Below, one piece after another: positions 15,589 through 26,500 of a DNA stretch of 64,000 nucleotides (position 1 is the first letter of the stretch; each line of letters opens with the position of its first letter). The stretch covers positions 1-64,000 of the forward strand of contig NZ_FOQK01000018.1 of the NCBI RefSeq assembly GCF_900113715.1, given 5' to 3'. Source of the stretch: Pseudoselenomonas ruminantium (GTDB lineage Bacteria; Bacillota; Negativicutes; Selenomonadales; Selenomonadaceae). The position numbers and the translations under genes are program-made. Under the pieces are notes generated by a model. The model saw only the letters and a program-made list of their open reading frames with translations, did no database searches and had not been told where the DNA came from.

Positions 15589-16488
15589 ATGAAGAATTAT
15601 GTAGCAATAGATATCGGTGGAACGGCCATCAAATATGGCCTGACCGATGCACAGGGCAATTTCACAGCCAAGAAGAACCGGCCGACACTGGCCCGGGAAG
15701 AAGGCGGTGCAGGTATCGTCCGCAAGGTGGTGGAGATTGTCCGCCAGTATCAGGCAGAGATGCCGATCGCCGGTGTGGCTATCGATACGGCGGGCATTGT
15801 CAATCCCGTGACGGGCGAGATTGTCTTTGCCGGTGAGACCAGTTTCCCAGGGTACAGCGGGACTCCGCTTGGTAAGCTGGTACGCGAGGCTTGCGGGGTC
15901 CCGTGTGTGGTCGAGAATGATGTCAATGCGGCTGCGCTGGGCGAGTATTGGCAAGGTGCTGCCAAGGGCGCGTCGTCGGCTTTCATGATGACGGTCGGCA
16001 CGGGAATCGGCGGCTGTTTCATCCTTGAGGGCAAGGCCTGGCATGGTGCGGGATTCAGCGCCGGCGAGGCCGGCTTCATGCGCCTGCATGGTGAGCAGCG
16101 CATCTTTGAGGAGGCAGCTTCGACACGGGCGATGCTCGTGGAGGCTGCTGCTTCCCATAATGTCTCCCCGGCAGAGCTTACGGGTGAGCAGGTCTTTGCC
16201 TGGGCTCTTGCAGGGGATGCCGATGCGGTGCTGGCCATCGAGCACATGGTGGACAACCTCGCAGAGGGAATCGCCAATATCTACTGCCTGCTGAATCCTG
16301 AGGTGTTTGTACTCGGTGGCGGTGTCATGGCCCAGCAGGATTATCTGCGCCCGCGGCTGGAGCAGCGGCTGGAGGCGCTGGTGGTTCCAGCCATGCGTAC
16401 GTCGACCCGGCTCGAATTTGCCCGTTTGGGCAATGATGCAGGTATGGTGGGGGCGTTATACTCTTTGTTGACTTCTACAACTATTTAA
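15589..16488 (+). CDS. ROK-family sugar kinase without the zinc motif
   Basis: 299 residues from ATG 15589 (a GTG four codons earlier is possible; neither has a strong ribosome site). The phosphate-binding loop is AIDIGGTAIKYG at the N-terminus, the catalytic Asp is in VENDVNAAALGE, and TVGTGIGGCF is the second phosphate motif. The usual ROK zinc site (CGCxGCxE) is absent: after AGEAGFM comes a Cys-free stretch ending FEEAAST. That pattern is known from beta-glucoside kinases and related non-zinc ROK proteins. It probably phosphorylates a hexose or glycoside with ATP; the exact sugar is unknown. Confidence 0.85.
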   Translation: MKNYVAIDIGGTAIKYGLTDAQGNFTAKKNRPTLAREEGGAGIVRKVVEIVRQYQAEMPIAGVAIDTAGIVNPVTGEIVFAGETSFPGYSGTPLGKLVREACGVPCVVENDVNAAALGEYWQGAAKGASSAFMMTVGTGIGGCFILEGKAWHGAGFSAGEAGFMRLHGEQRIFEEAASTRAMLVEAAASHNVSPAELTGEQVFAWALAGDADAVLAIEHMVDNLAEGIANIYCLLNPEVFVLGGGVMAQQDYLRPRLEQRLEALVVPAMRTSTRLEFARLGNDAGMVGALYSLLTSTTI

Positions 16489-16593
16489 TCAAATTTAAAC
16501 CCTGTTTCAAGAGGATTTTAAGAGAATTTGTTTAATATACAGTTAGGTAAATAACTGGAACAAATACCTTTGCAAAGAAATGAGGGGAAGAAA

Positions 16594-17541
16594 ATGATGA
16601 GAGTATCCAAACTCATGGCAACTGTTGTTGCTATGACCGCCATCATGGTGCTGTCCATGACGACGGTTTTTGCCGCGTCAAATGACCATGTGGACTGGGA
16701 CAACAGCGTCATCCGCGCAACGGGCGGCGGCGTAGCACCGTCACGGGCGCGCACGCAGTCGCAGGCCCGTATGATGGCTCGCCGGGCGGCTATCGTCGAT
16801 GCCTACCGCCAGTTGGCTGAGTATGTTGGTGGTGTCAACATCGACTCGGAGACGACGGTGGAGATGGCTGAGGTGACGAGCGATGTCATCCGCACGAAAG
16901 TCAATGCCACGATCCGCGGTGCCCGGATCGTCAGCGAGAGCGTGACGAGTGACGGCGGCTACGAAGTCACGATGGAGGTGCCGATGTTCGGCGTATCTTC
17001 GTCGCTGGCAAGCGCTGTCATGGAGCGTCCGTCAGCAGTGGAGACGTTCCCTGAGCCGGTGCCCTCGGTAGCTCCGTCCATGCCGTCGTCGGTCCATATC
17101 GATATCAATGTGGGAACAGGGACGACGACGCCTGGCACGAATACGGGTACGACTGGCTCGGCAGCATCGTCCAAGGGTTCGTCGGCAGCCTCGGCACCGT
17201 CAGGACGTGCCATCGGCGGCTATACGGGTCTCATCGTTGACTGCCGTGGCCTGGGACTCAAGCCTGTCATGAGCCCGGTCATCAAGAATGAGAGCGGCCA
17301 GCCGATCTACGGTTACAAGAACCTCGACTATGACAAGGTCGTTGCCAATGGTATGGTCGGCTATACGACGGATATGAACCGCGCTGCCCGCGCAGGCAGC
17401 AATCCGCTCGTCGTCCGGGCCGTATCGCTCGACAACCACAATGGCAATCCCATCCTCTCGACGGCAGATGCCAACCGCGTATTGATCGAGAATGGGGCAA
17501 CCCATTTCCTCGATGCGACGAATGTCGTATTCCTGCGTTAA
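16594..17541 (+). CDS. Exported LPP20/FlgT-N-like protein (315 aa)
   Basis: Start ATG 16594 behind GAGGGGAAG. A signal peptide ends near TTVFAAS (about residue 28). Residues about 45-135 match the LPP20 type of domain: arginine-rich helix (SQARMMARRAAIVDAYRQLAEYV), then IRGARIVSES and a beta strand VTMEVPMFG. A Ser/Pro/Gly/Thr linker (about 150-205) leads to a C-terminal domain (GYTGLIVDCRGLGLKPVMSPVI) with the feel of an FlgT-like or secretion-linked domain. There is no lipobox. Such proteins occur near envelope and flagellar functions, but nothing nearby fixes the role. Confidence 0.75.
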   Translation: MMRVSKLMATVVAMTAIMVLSMTTVFAASNDHVDWDNSVIRATGGGVAPSRARTQSQARMMARRAAIVDAYRQLAEYVGGVNIDSETTVEMAEVTSDVIRTKVNATIRGARIVSESVTSDGGYEVTMEVPMFGVSSSLASAVMERPSAVETFPEPVPSVAPSMPSSVHIDINVGTGTTTPGTNTGTTGSAASSKGSSAASAPSGRAIGGYTGLIVDCRGLGLKPVMSPVIKNESGQPIYGYKNLDYDKVVANGMVGYTTDMNRAARAGSNPLVVRAVSLDNHNGNPILSTADANRVLIENGATHFLDATNVVFLR

Positions 17542-17575
17542 AATGAGGAATATGGAATAACAGCATATATTTGAG

Positions 17576-17606
17576 CGGCAATGTAGAACTTACATTGCCG
17601 TTTTTT
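17576..17606 (+). terminator. Rho-independent terminator
   Basis: CGGCAATGTA (17576-17585) pairs with TACATTGCCG (17591-17600), followed by six T. Confidence 0.9.
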
Positions 17607-17665
17607 ATGTAGAAGAAGGAGGTCAGGGGAGAAAACGCGAATGAATATAATAGCATGATTAAAAA

Positions 17666-18382
17666 ATGATAGCGAATTATTGTAAAATGTGTGGTACGAA
17701 ATTGCAACCTGGGAATAAATTTTGTATGAAATGTGGAACACCAGTGCAAGAGCAAATGGCTGTGCAACAGACAGCAATGAAAGATCTTCAAGCCACGAGA
17801 AGCCCAAATCATGGCAATAATCTTGTAGGTATGGCGTTGATTGCAGCGGTGTTGTTATTCATCGGTGCTGGGGGGTATTATTTACATACGCAATCGATGG
17901 CGGGCGATATAGAAAAAACTGCGATTGTTGATAAGACAACTGCTAATGATATGAGCAAGGGGCATCAGAAAAATCAATCAGCCATGGTATCGGCAGCGAA
18001 AGGGGATAGTTTAGAGGAATTCGTGCGGGAAAAAGATATGCTTGATACGGATATTGGTACGACAGCAAATCGTGTCAATGAATATTTGGCTAATCATTCG
18101 AGCTTTCGAGGTTATGATGGTTTGAAAAATGATGTACGTAATTTAGTGGAGCGAGCAAATCAAGCTCGTGTACGTTTGGATTCTACAGCGGCAGCAGATT
18201 CGAAGAAAAAGCAGGCATTACTGGAGTTGTTTTCGCTGGAGGAAGATAGGGCGCGTGGTTTATATAAAGGAATTGTTGATAATCAAAATGGTGGTGATTA
18301 CAGCGCAGGATTTAAACAGGGGACACAGGCTTCCTATGCGTTTGATTCAGCGAATAGCAAGTTCAATGTTAGTTTTCGGTAA
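17666..18382 (+). CDS. Zinc-ribbon membrane-anchored protein (238 aa)
   Basis: The N-terminus holds a double-CxxC zinc ribbon (YCKMCGTKL and FCMKCGTPV, residues 5-25), then a polar linker, one membrane helix (LVGMALIAAVLLFIGAGGYYL, about 53-73) and an extracytoplasmic helical domain with possible coiled coil (LVERANQARVRLDSTAAADSKKKQALLEL). Such proteins face the cytoplasm with the ribbon and sense or scaffold at the envelope. The frame allows only the ATG at 17666, which has a poor ribosome site; the strong AAGGAGG at 17617 instead precedes a five-codon frame. Base composition is AT-rich, unlike the genes to the left. Confidence 0.7.
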   Translation: MIANYCKMCGTKLQPGNKFCMKCGTPVQEQMAVQQTAMKDLQATRSPNHGNNLVGMALIAAVLLFIGAGGYYLHTQSMAGDIEKTAIVDKTTANDMSKGHQKNQSAMVSAAKGDSLEEFVREKDMLDTDIGTTANRVNEYLANHSSFRGYDGLKNDVRNLVERANQARVRLDSTAAADSKKKQALLELFSLEEDRARGLYKGIVDNQNGGDYSAGFKQGTQASYAFDSANSKFNVSFR

Positions 18383-18428
18383 TGGAGATATCCTATAAGG
18401 AAAAAGAATAGTATGTTCTGTTTAAGAT

Positions 18429-18480
18429 ACAACGAAAGGGAGCTGTTGCATGTTTCGATGCAACAGCTCCCCTTCGTTGT
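18429..18480 (+). terminator. Very long hairpin (22 of 23 bp paired)
   Basis: The arm starting ACAACGAAAGGGAGC (18429-18451) pairs with the arm ending CCCCTTCGTTGT (18458-18480), one mismatch, loop GTTTCG. It stands 47 bases after the zinc-ribbon gene. There is no T-tract, so it could be a terminator with another release signal, a processing site or a small palindromic insertion. Confidence 0.5.
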
Positions 18481-18831
18481 AGATATAATGTATGAAGCGT
18501 TATTTATATTTTGTAATAGAACGAATCTCTATAGATATAAGATGATTTTCCTAGAAAGGAATTATATTGAGGTAGTAGGCTGGACTTTAGAATCATAATC
18601 ATAGCCTTTTATTGGCATGACGATGATACTTTTTCGTAGCAGGAGTAAGACAATATATTGTCGAATATAAATTTGATTAGCCTTATTGTATCCTTTGACC
18701 TTGGAAGCGATACTTGGGAAAGGCGTCTTCTGTAAGAAATTTAAGAATTAAACCCATTGTTTCGATATAATTATATATGGGAAATATTATATGATTACGA
18801 AATGATATGGGAATAGATGGGAGCTATGTAG
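18481..18831. other. AT-rich intergenic region upstream of the secretion locus
   Basis: No gene seen. A TATAAT at 18766-18771 is the best -10 candidate for the secretion genes, with only a weak TTAAGA 19 bp upstream. Several TATA-rich stretches make the promoter uncertain. Confidence 0.35.
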
Positions 18832-20496
18832 ATGAAATCGTTCAAATCGTTGGGGGTATCTCTTGTTGTGGGGATTTTGGCAGGGAGTTATGCGATGCCT
18901 GCCGCAGAAGCTGAAATGGGACCAGATGTTGCTGGTATTCAGCTGGAAAAAGACCGCAGGGATATGGAACGGGAGCGTGTGCGGGAACAGATAGCAGAGG
19001 ATGAAGCTGCGAAGAATAAAAAGGTGGAGCAGGAAAAAAAGAGCCAGGAAGCAGAAGCAGAAATAGCAATTAACTTCGAACTCAGGCAGGTAACGTATAA
19101 TTCCTCGGAAATCCTTACCCCCGAAGAAATTCATGCGGTAACGGCAGAGTATATCGGCCGTAAAGTTACCGTAAAGGATTTGCAAGCGATGGCAGAGAAA
19201 ATCACGGCGCTTTATCAGCAAAAGGGGTATATGACTTGTGGGGCGGTACTGCCGCCGCAGCGTATTCATGAGGGCGTAGTTGAAATTCGTCTCATAGAGG
19301 GAAAAACAGGCGGGATTACTATCACAGGAAACCAGCATACCAGAGCGGGATATATCACAGACCGACTGGGGCTGAAGTCTGGAGAAGTTACTAATACGGA
19401 TAAGTTGAATCGTGATTTGCGCTGGTTTCACGGTACCAACGATGTTCAGCTGCGGGTAGTGGTAAAGCCTGGAAAGCAGGAGGGGACTACCGACTATGAG
19501 ATCATAGCCTTTGAGCCACAGAACCAGACGGTTACGCTCTATATGGATAATGATGGCTATGACAGCAGCGGGCGCTGGCGGCAGGGAATATTCTACACAC
19601 TGCGGAGCCTGACTGGTAGCCGTGATGTTTTACGGGCCACGTTCCTTCGCAGTCAGGGAACCAGGGCCTGGTCGCTAGGATATAGTGTTCCTATCTCGCA
19701 GAAGGGGATGCGGCTTGAGCTGGATTATTCGGCCAATAAGACGGAAGTGACGAATGGGGAGTTAAAACCTTTCGGTGTAGAAGGTAAGTCAACCTCTTAT
19801 TCGCTGACTTGGCGTGTGCCGTTTCAGATTACGGAACATTCTCGTCATGAGGCAGGTCTTCAGTATGCACACCAAACTGCCAAAACGGAAGCGGGACATG
19901 GAACAAAATCAATAGTTCCCTGGGTCGATGATAAGATACAGCGGATTATCCCCTATGTTTCCTTTACCCATTATGGCGACAACAGTGTATTCTATCATAA
20001 ACATTCTTTCGTCTTTTCACGCAGCAGCGAACTTGATGGCAAATCGGATACGGCAAGGATATACCGGCTGAATTCCTTTTGGCAGAAGCGCTACCATGGC
20101 GGTCAATTCTTGCAGGCGCGTCTGGATGGCCAGTGGAGTTCGAGCAGCTTTCTGACAGCATCGTCGAATCGCTTCTTTATCGGCGGCGTCAATAGCGTCA
20201 GGGGCTATGAAGAGGGATTCATTGGCGGTGAACGGGGCTTGTCGGCAGGCGTGGAATATCATATTCCCTTAGATAAGGCAAGGTATTTTTCTGTGTTTCC
20301 TTTCTTTGATTGGGGAACGGTGGCGGGCGATACAGCGCCTGAGCATCGTACCTTGATGAGTGCAGGTTTTGGCTTTGAGGAGAGGTATAGAAATTGTTAT
20401 AGTACCTTGACTGTGGGGTTCCCTTTGAAAAAAGATTTTTATGAAAAACGTCAGGACAGCGCACGGATCGATTTCAGTGTAGCGGCTACATTCTGA
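18832..20496 (+). CDS. Two-partner secretion outer-membrane transporter (TpsB, ShlB/FhaC/HecB family)
   Basis: 554 residues, the normal length for TpsB. A signal peptide ends near PAAEA (about 27). A charged helix follows (DRRDMERERVREQ...EEKKSQEAEAE, about 40-80), like the plug helix and linker of FhaC. Two POTRA domains occupy about 80-240, the first ending GVVEIRLIEG. The rest is a 16-strand barrel ending in Phe (SVAATF), with the family motifs VRGYEEG in the loop that reaches the pore and FFDWG late in the barrel. It exports the giant TpsA protein encoded 78 bp downstream. This needs an outer membrane, so it marks the host as a diderm Firmicute. Confidence 0.93.
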   Translation: MKSFKSLGVSLVVGILAGSYAMPAAEAEMGPDVAGIQLEKDRRDMERERVREQIAEDEAAKNKKVEQEKKSQEAEAEIAINFELRQVTYNSSEILTPEEIHAVTAEYIGRKVTVKDLQAMAEKITALYQQKGYMTCGAVLPPQRIHEGVVEIRLIEGKTGGITITGNQHTRAGYITDRLGLKSGEVTNTDKLNRDLRWFHGTNDVQLRVVVKPGKQEGTTDYEIIAFEPQNQTVTLYMDNDGYDSSGRWRQGIFYTLRSLTGSRDVLRATFLRSQGTRAWSLGYSVPISQKGMRLELDYSANKTEVTNGELKPFGVEGKSTSYSLTWRVPFQITEHSRHEAGLQYAHQTAKTEAGHGTKSIVPWVDDKIQRIIPYVSFTHYGDNSVFYHKHSFVFSRSSELDGKSDTARIYRLNSFWQKRYHGGQFLQARLDGQWSSSSFLTASSNRFFIGGVNSVRGYEEGFIGGERGLSAGVEYHIPLDKARYFSVFPFFDWGTVAGDTAPEHRTLMSAGFGFEERYRNCYSTLTVGFPLKKDFYEKRQDSARIDFSVAATF

Positions 20497-20574
20497 GTGA
20501 GTTGCAAGGCTTTTGCTGCCCTGATAATGCAAGGATAGCAAACAATATCGACACCGAGAAAGTGGGTGCTTATT

Positions 20575-23500
20575 ATGACATACGGATATAAAGTAAAAAA
20601 GACGGGTAGCGATTGGCAGCTTTATGATGAGACTGCAACGAAGTGGATGCCAAGACGGGAGCGCAGAAAAGCCACGGCCAAAGCCCGCCAGCGGGAGCAG
20701 CAGCGGCTGTTGGCCTCGCTGTCTATGGCTGCGGGTATTTTTGCCTATCCTTATGGCCTTAGCGAAGCTGCTATTGTGGATAGTGAGGATAAGACGCTGA
20801 GTGCTTCGGGTAAGGTATATAATATCAATCCGCAGCATGAGAGTGGCGATTTTGCTTATAACCGCTTTAAAACATTCAATTTGGAGCAGGGCTATATTGC
20901 CAATCTCAAGTTTGGCAGTGCGTCTATGCTGGCTAATCTTGTGCGTGATAGAATAACCATCAATGGTATTGTCAATGCTGTGCGTAACAATAATATTGAC
21001 GGTCATCTTTTGTTCCTGAGTCCTAACGGAATCGCTGTGGGCGCTACTGGTGTCATCAATGCGGGACAATTTACGGGTGTTGTGCCGGCACAAACGGATT
21101 TTGACAAGCTGTACAATTCGGCAAATCCGGCTGTGGATATCACAAAGACGGCTATTGAAAAACTTAGGGATGGTTCCTTTGCTAAGGGGGGGACCATCGA
21201 TATCAGCGGGCAGATCAACACGCATAGTGGTGTCATACTTGGTGCGGGAATCATTAACCTCAAGGATGGGGCGAAAATAGATAGCACAAAAAATCTGAAT
21301 TTTACCAATTTGGTAAATATCAATGGTGGAGCAAGTGCTGGGCTGGGTAGCTTGACGGCGGTTGCAGGTTCAGGTGGCGACATTATCCTGAAAGCAAAAC
21401 AGGAGTCTGTGGTTAAGGATACGAACGAAGCGAATCCTATCCGTTGGAGTGACCGCTCCACGGATATTACTGCTGCTATAAATATTGGCAAAGACGAGAT
21501 AGCTAAAGGGGTGGCTGTTGCCAGCAGTGACGGGGCGGTAAGGCTTACTGCAGAAAGCAGCAGCACTTATGAAGACAGCACCCCGATGACCCTGACGGAT
21601 ACTCTGAAAGGCATTGTTCTTGGGGATGACAGCAAAATGCTGAATGGGCTGACAGACAAGCTGGCTGGCAAAGAAGCTGGCGCGAACAAGTATCTCTTTG
21701 TCAACTATTCCAGCAAGAAGAATAAGGCATCTGTCAACATTGGGGAAAACAGTGCCATTACAGGCAAAAATATCGATATTGCTGCCACTTCCAAGGTGGA
21801 GATAAAGCAGACTATTACGGTGCCTGCGGGAGAGAATAAAAAAGACAGCGAAGGCAATACGGTGCCAAATGGCGCCAAAGCGGTAGCTGCCGTTGCTGTT
21901 TCCCGTGTTTACAATACGGCTGATGTCGTTATTGATGGCAATCTGACGGCGAAAAATGCGGATACGGATGGCAATGCCATAAAGATTGCGGCCAATGCTG
22001 ATACGAAAGCGGCTATTTCTGCTACTGGCAAGGGCAGCGATGCTAATGCTGTGGCGGTAGGTGTGGCAGTCTTGACGGGGGATACCAAGTCCAAAGTAGC
22101 GGTGAATGCTCCAGCAAATGCAGAGGCGCTTTCGGCAAAAAAGGGGAAGGCGTCTATCGAGGCTATTACCAATAGTGATGTCAACATCAATGTGGGTGCC
22201 GAGGGAAATACGAGCTATGTGGTTTCCAGTGTGGGCGTGGCCAATTACGATACCAGCGCCGATGTGACGATGGACCGCTCCCTTACGGCAGGCGCCGTGA
22301 ATATCAAAGCGGAAAACGGCGTTACCGGACTGAAGATGACTGTAGACAATACCGTGAAGGCACCTTCGGAAGGCAATAAGGGGAAAGATACTGCTGTGGC
22401 GAGTGATAAGGATAAGCAGGATGATGAGGCTGCGGCAACGGCAGAGAAAAACAAACCGGATTCGGAGAAGTCTGAGGACGAGAAAAAAAGTGAGAAAAAA
22501 TCTGGCGATCCGGCAAAGGTAATCAAGGATGCTTCGGTAGATCCAGCGAAAGATGAAAAGACGAAAGACGCTGCCGGGACGGACGGCAAAGGCGGTGTCA
22601 AGGATGTCAAAGACAAGTTGGAAGGAACGAATGAAGGCGGCAATAATGCAGCGAAAACTTCGGCCTTTGGCTTGGGGGCCAGCGTAGGCGTTGTGGCCAA
22701 TCAAAACGATGTCAATGTAACCTTGGGGAAGAATGCTGTCATTACCGCTGCTAAGCAGGATGGGGCAGCAACGGCGGACGGTTCTGTCAATGTTGCGGCT
22801 AAAACTTTACTGACTGCATCCACCGGCAAGGAGGATAGCCTGCAGTTTACGGTAAAGAATGCCCAGGCTAACTCAGCTAAAGTAGAGATTGGTGCTGCTG
22901 TATTGGTCAGCAATGTAAAGAATAATGCAAAAATTTTGCTTGACAACGAAGGGGATAAGTCTGCCCAAATCAAGGGCAGCGGCACAGTAAAGCTGGATGC
23001 CCAGGCAGGCATGGGAAAATATAAGAAGACAGAAGACAAGGTGGAAACGAGCGTCCTTTCCTACACGGTTAATACGGAGGGGGCAGCGGACAAAGATAGA
23101 TCGGCTACGGCAATACTCGAAGGTTCTGTGGGCATTAATACCCAAAAGAACGATGCTGTTGTACTTTTGGGGCAAAAAAGCAAGATCGAAGGGACGGAGG
23201 TAAGTCTGTCTGCAGATGCAGTGACCAACGTCAAGGGCAGCTATGGTGCAAAAGAAGAAAACAGCAAAGTTGGAATCGGCGCGACTGTAGGCCTGCAGAA
23301 TATCCGTGGCAATAGCCTGCTCATGGCCGGAAAAGGCGTAGAAATTACAGGAACGAAGTCTGTAAGTATGACAGCAGACAATTCCTTCGATGCGAAGAAT
23401 GAAGTCAAAAATGCCGGCAAAGGAGATTCTTTAGGCATCGCGGGCATGGTTGCTTTGAGCTATGGCGATAGCAATAGCATCCTATCGCTCGATGATGAGG

Positions 23501-26500
23501 TCAAGGTTAAAGCGCCGGAAGGGGTCAACATGACGGCGACCAATGCCACATCTGTGGACAATTCTGCGCGCAGTGAATCGGAAGGTAAGGAAAGCTCCAA
23601 GGCATTTGGCATTGGCGTAGGCATCATCAATTATGATGTAAACAATATCGTGCTGGTCAGTGATAATGGCAAGGGGATTCTTGCGCCTTCTGGCAGCACG
23701 ACGGATGCAGAAAAGGCTGCACAGAAAATCTATCAGGATGCTGCTTTGGCACAAAATATCGCTGGCGAAACGTTTACGGCAAAACTGGGGCAGAAAACGG
23801 CTGCAAATGCAGAAAAAGGCAATATCGTTACGGATAGCCTTACGGCGTCTGCAATTACCACTGGCTCGTTGCAGAATGATGCAAAGGCCAAGGTCGTTTC
23901 CAAGACTGCTGAAGATAAATCAGAGAATGCAAACAGCCGTAAAGACTCTGAGAAGTGGACACAGTGGTCCAAGAAGGGGAAGGAAGGCGCGGACGACGCC
24001 AAGAAGAATACGGAGCAACTGGAGCAGGATAAAGTAGAAGCACAGAATGAAAGTCCTGCACCGCCAGCAGCAGGGGCGGAAACGCCGAAAAATAATGCAT
24101 CGCAAGCAGCCGGAGAAGCCAGTAAGGCAGCAAATCCGGATGAAACGCCTAAGGATGAAGGTTCGGCACCTGCTGCTGGTTCATCGGCAAGTGCCGGTGC
24201 ATCTATCGGTATCGAGGGGAGCGCAGCGCTGACTTTTTTGGGCGGGCGAACGGACGCCATTTTGAATCATGTGACAGTGAAGAATGAGACGGCAGAGCAG
24301 GCAATTGCTGCTGTAGATACCGTTAAACTTTCTGCGATGGATATCCTCAATACGATGACGACGGGCGGTACGGATATCAAAAATTCCGTGAAATCGGGGA
24401 ATTCTGCTACCAAGGTTGGTATTGGCGGCACGTTTGCTATGAACAGCGCCAATCGGGATGTGGACTCCATTTTGCGTAATTCCGAATTGCAACAGGTGAA
24501 GTCTGTCGCCAATTCGGCTTCCAAAGTGGGGATTGAACTTGCTGCGGGCATGGGAGTTACTGCCTCCAAAGGCAATGGCACCAACGTTTCCGGTGCAGGT
24601 GTCGTGTACTACAATAAAGCCAAGCAGGACATCCATGCGCTTATGATCGATAATACGATTACAGCTGCAGAAAACAGTACGATTCTCAATAATGCCGGCA
24701 GCACGGACTTCCAGATCGCGGGGGGGCTTGCGGCCAATTCTGCCAGCGGTCAAGGTACGAATGTGGGCGTGGGCGGTGCTGTGGCCATCAGCAATCTGGA
24801 AAACAATATGTCCAGTGGCATCATCGGCGGTACCTATGCGAATAAATTCCAGTCGGTAGACGTGACGGCGCAGAAAGGAACCACGCAGATTAATGGGGCA
24901 TTAGCGGCAACTTTTGCCGGCGGCAAAAGCGGGTATGGCTTTGAGGGCGCCTTTGCTTATGGCAACGTGAAGAATACCACGCGTGCGTATATTTCGGGTG
25001 CTGCAGGCGAGGGGCTTAAAGCGGAGACTGTGAATGTCAAGGCAGGCGAGATTCCTCTGCCGGATGCAGAAGATAGTCAGGCGAAAAAGAATAAGGACTT
25101 ACTGACTGAAAAAGGCATTGATACCACGGGAAAACAATACCTGGATGAAAATGCAGTGACTTCTAATTTGGACGCCAAGGCAACAGGTACTGATGCTGGC
25201 AACGCAGCGAATGAGGCGGCTCAGGATGAAAACGATGCCAAGGCAGAATTGGGGCAGAACAAGAATCTCATTATCAGTGCTGCAGTTGCTGGTGGCTGGA
25301 ATGGCAAAGCCGGTGTGGGTGCAGGTATTTCCTACAACTATGTGAAGAACGATATCGCGGCTGATATCAAGGATTCGGTCATTCACGCCGGTAATCTGAG
25401 TGGCGAAGCAGCCAGTGATTCCGTGATCGTTTCCGTAGGTGCAGGTGTTGCCATTGGCGGCAAATCGTTCAATGGAGCGGGGTCCGGCAGCTGGAACGAC
25501 CTGAAAAACGATACCAAGGTTACGTTTGCCAACAATACCATCACAGGAAAAACGATTACGGAAAAAGCGGCTAATTCTGCATCTATCATCAATGTTGCGG
25601 GCGAAGTAGCAGGTGGTCAAGGATCTGCTTTAGGGCTGAGCCTTGCATACAATTCGCTGAACAATACCACGGGTACCTATTTACAGGGCAATGCTATCAC
25701 GCTGGATAAAGAGGTGGATAATGCGATTATCCTTGAGGCAAGCAACACGGGCAAAGCACTGGCCGTTGCAGCCGGGGTACAGGTGAGTGCAACGAGTTCG
25801 GGCCTTGTAGGGGCTTCTGGGACGGTGGCCATCAATAAGGGCACGAACAGCACGGAAAGTGTCATTGACGGTAAGAAGGAAGGTAATACGTTTACCAATA
25901 CCAAGCTGGATAATGTGAAAAATCTTTCCGTCAAGGCAACGGATGTAACGAAAAAGACCACTGTAGCCGGCGGTGTATCGGCAGGTGGCACGAAAGTTGG
26001 CATTGGCGGCTCTGTAGCTTATACGGCAATTGGCAACTCGGACAACAAGGAAAAACTGCGGGCAGAAATCAACCATGCGGATATTACAACCAGTGTGGAT
26101 GGGAATATTCAAGTTTCTGCCGCAGATAGCAAGACGGATGGAGCTAATCTGGATAAATCCCGTATTACCACTGTGGGGGCGGGCATTGGCGTGGCCTGGG
26201 GCAAGAACTTACTCAACCTTCAGGGCGCAGCCGCTGTTTCGGATCTCTACAAGGATACCCATGCGGCCATCAATAATACGAATATCAACCCGCAGAATTC
26301 TGACGCGCATCCTGAGATTCGCGTTGAAGCGGATTCCAAGGGGAAAATCAATACGGTAGGTGCCGTGGGCGATATCAATGTAACAGGTACGGTAACAGGT
26401 GCAGCAGGGATTGCCATCAATCGCCTGAATCAGGATATTACGGCAGAAATGGCTACGGATACGGGCAAGATAACTACGGTGAACGCCGGACTTACGCAGG

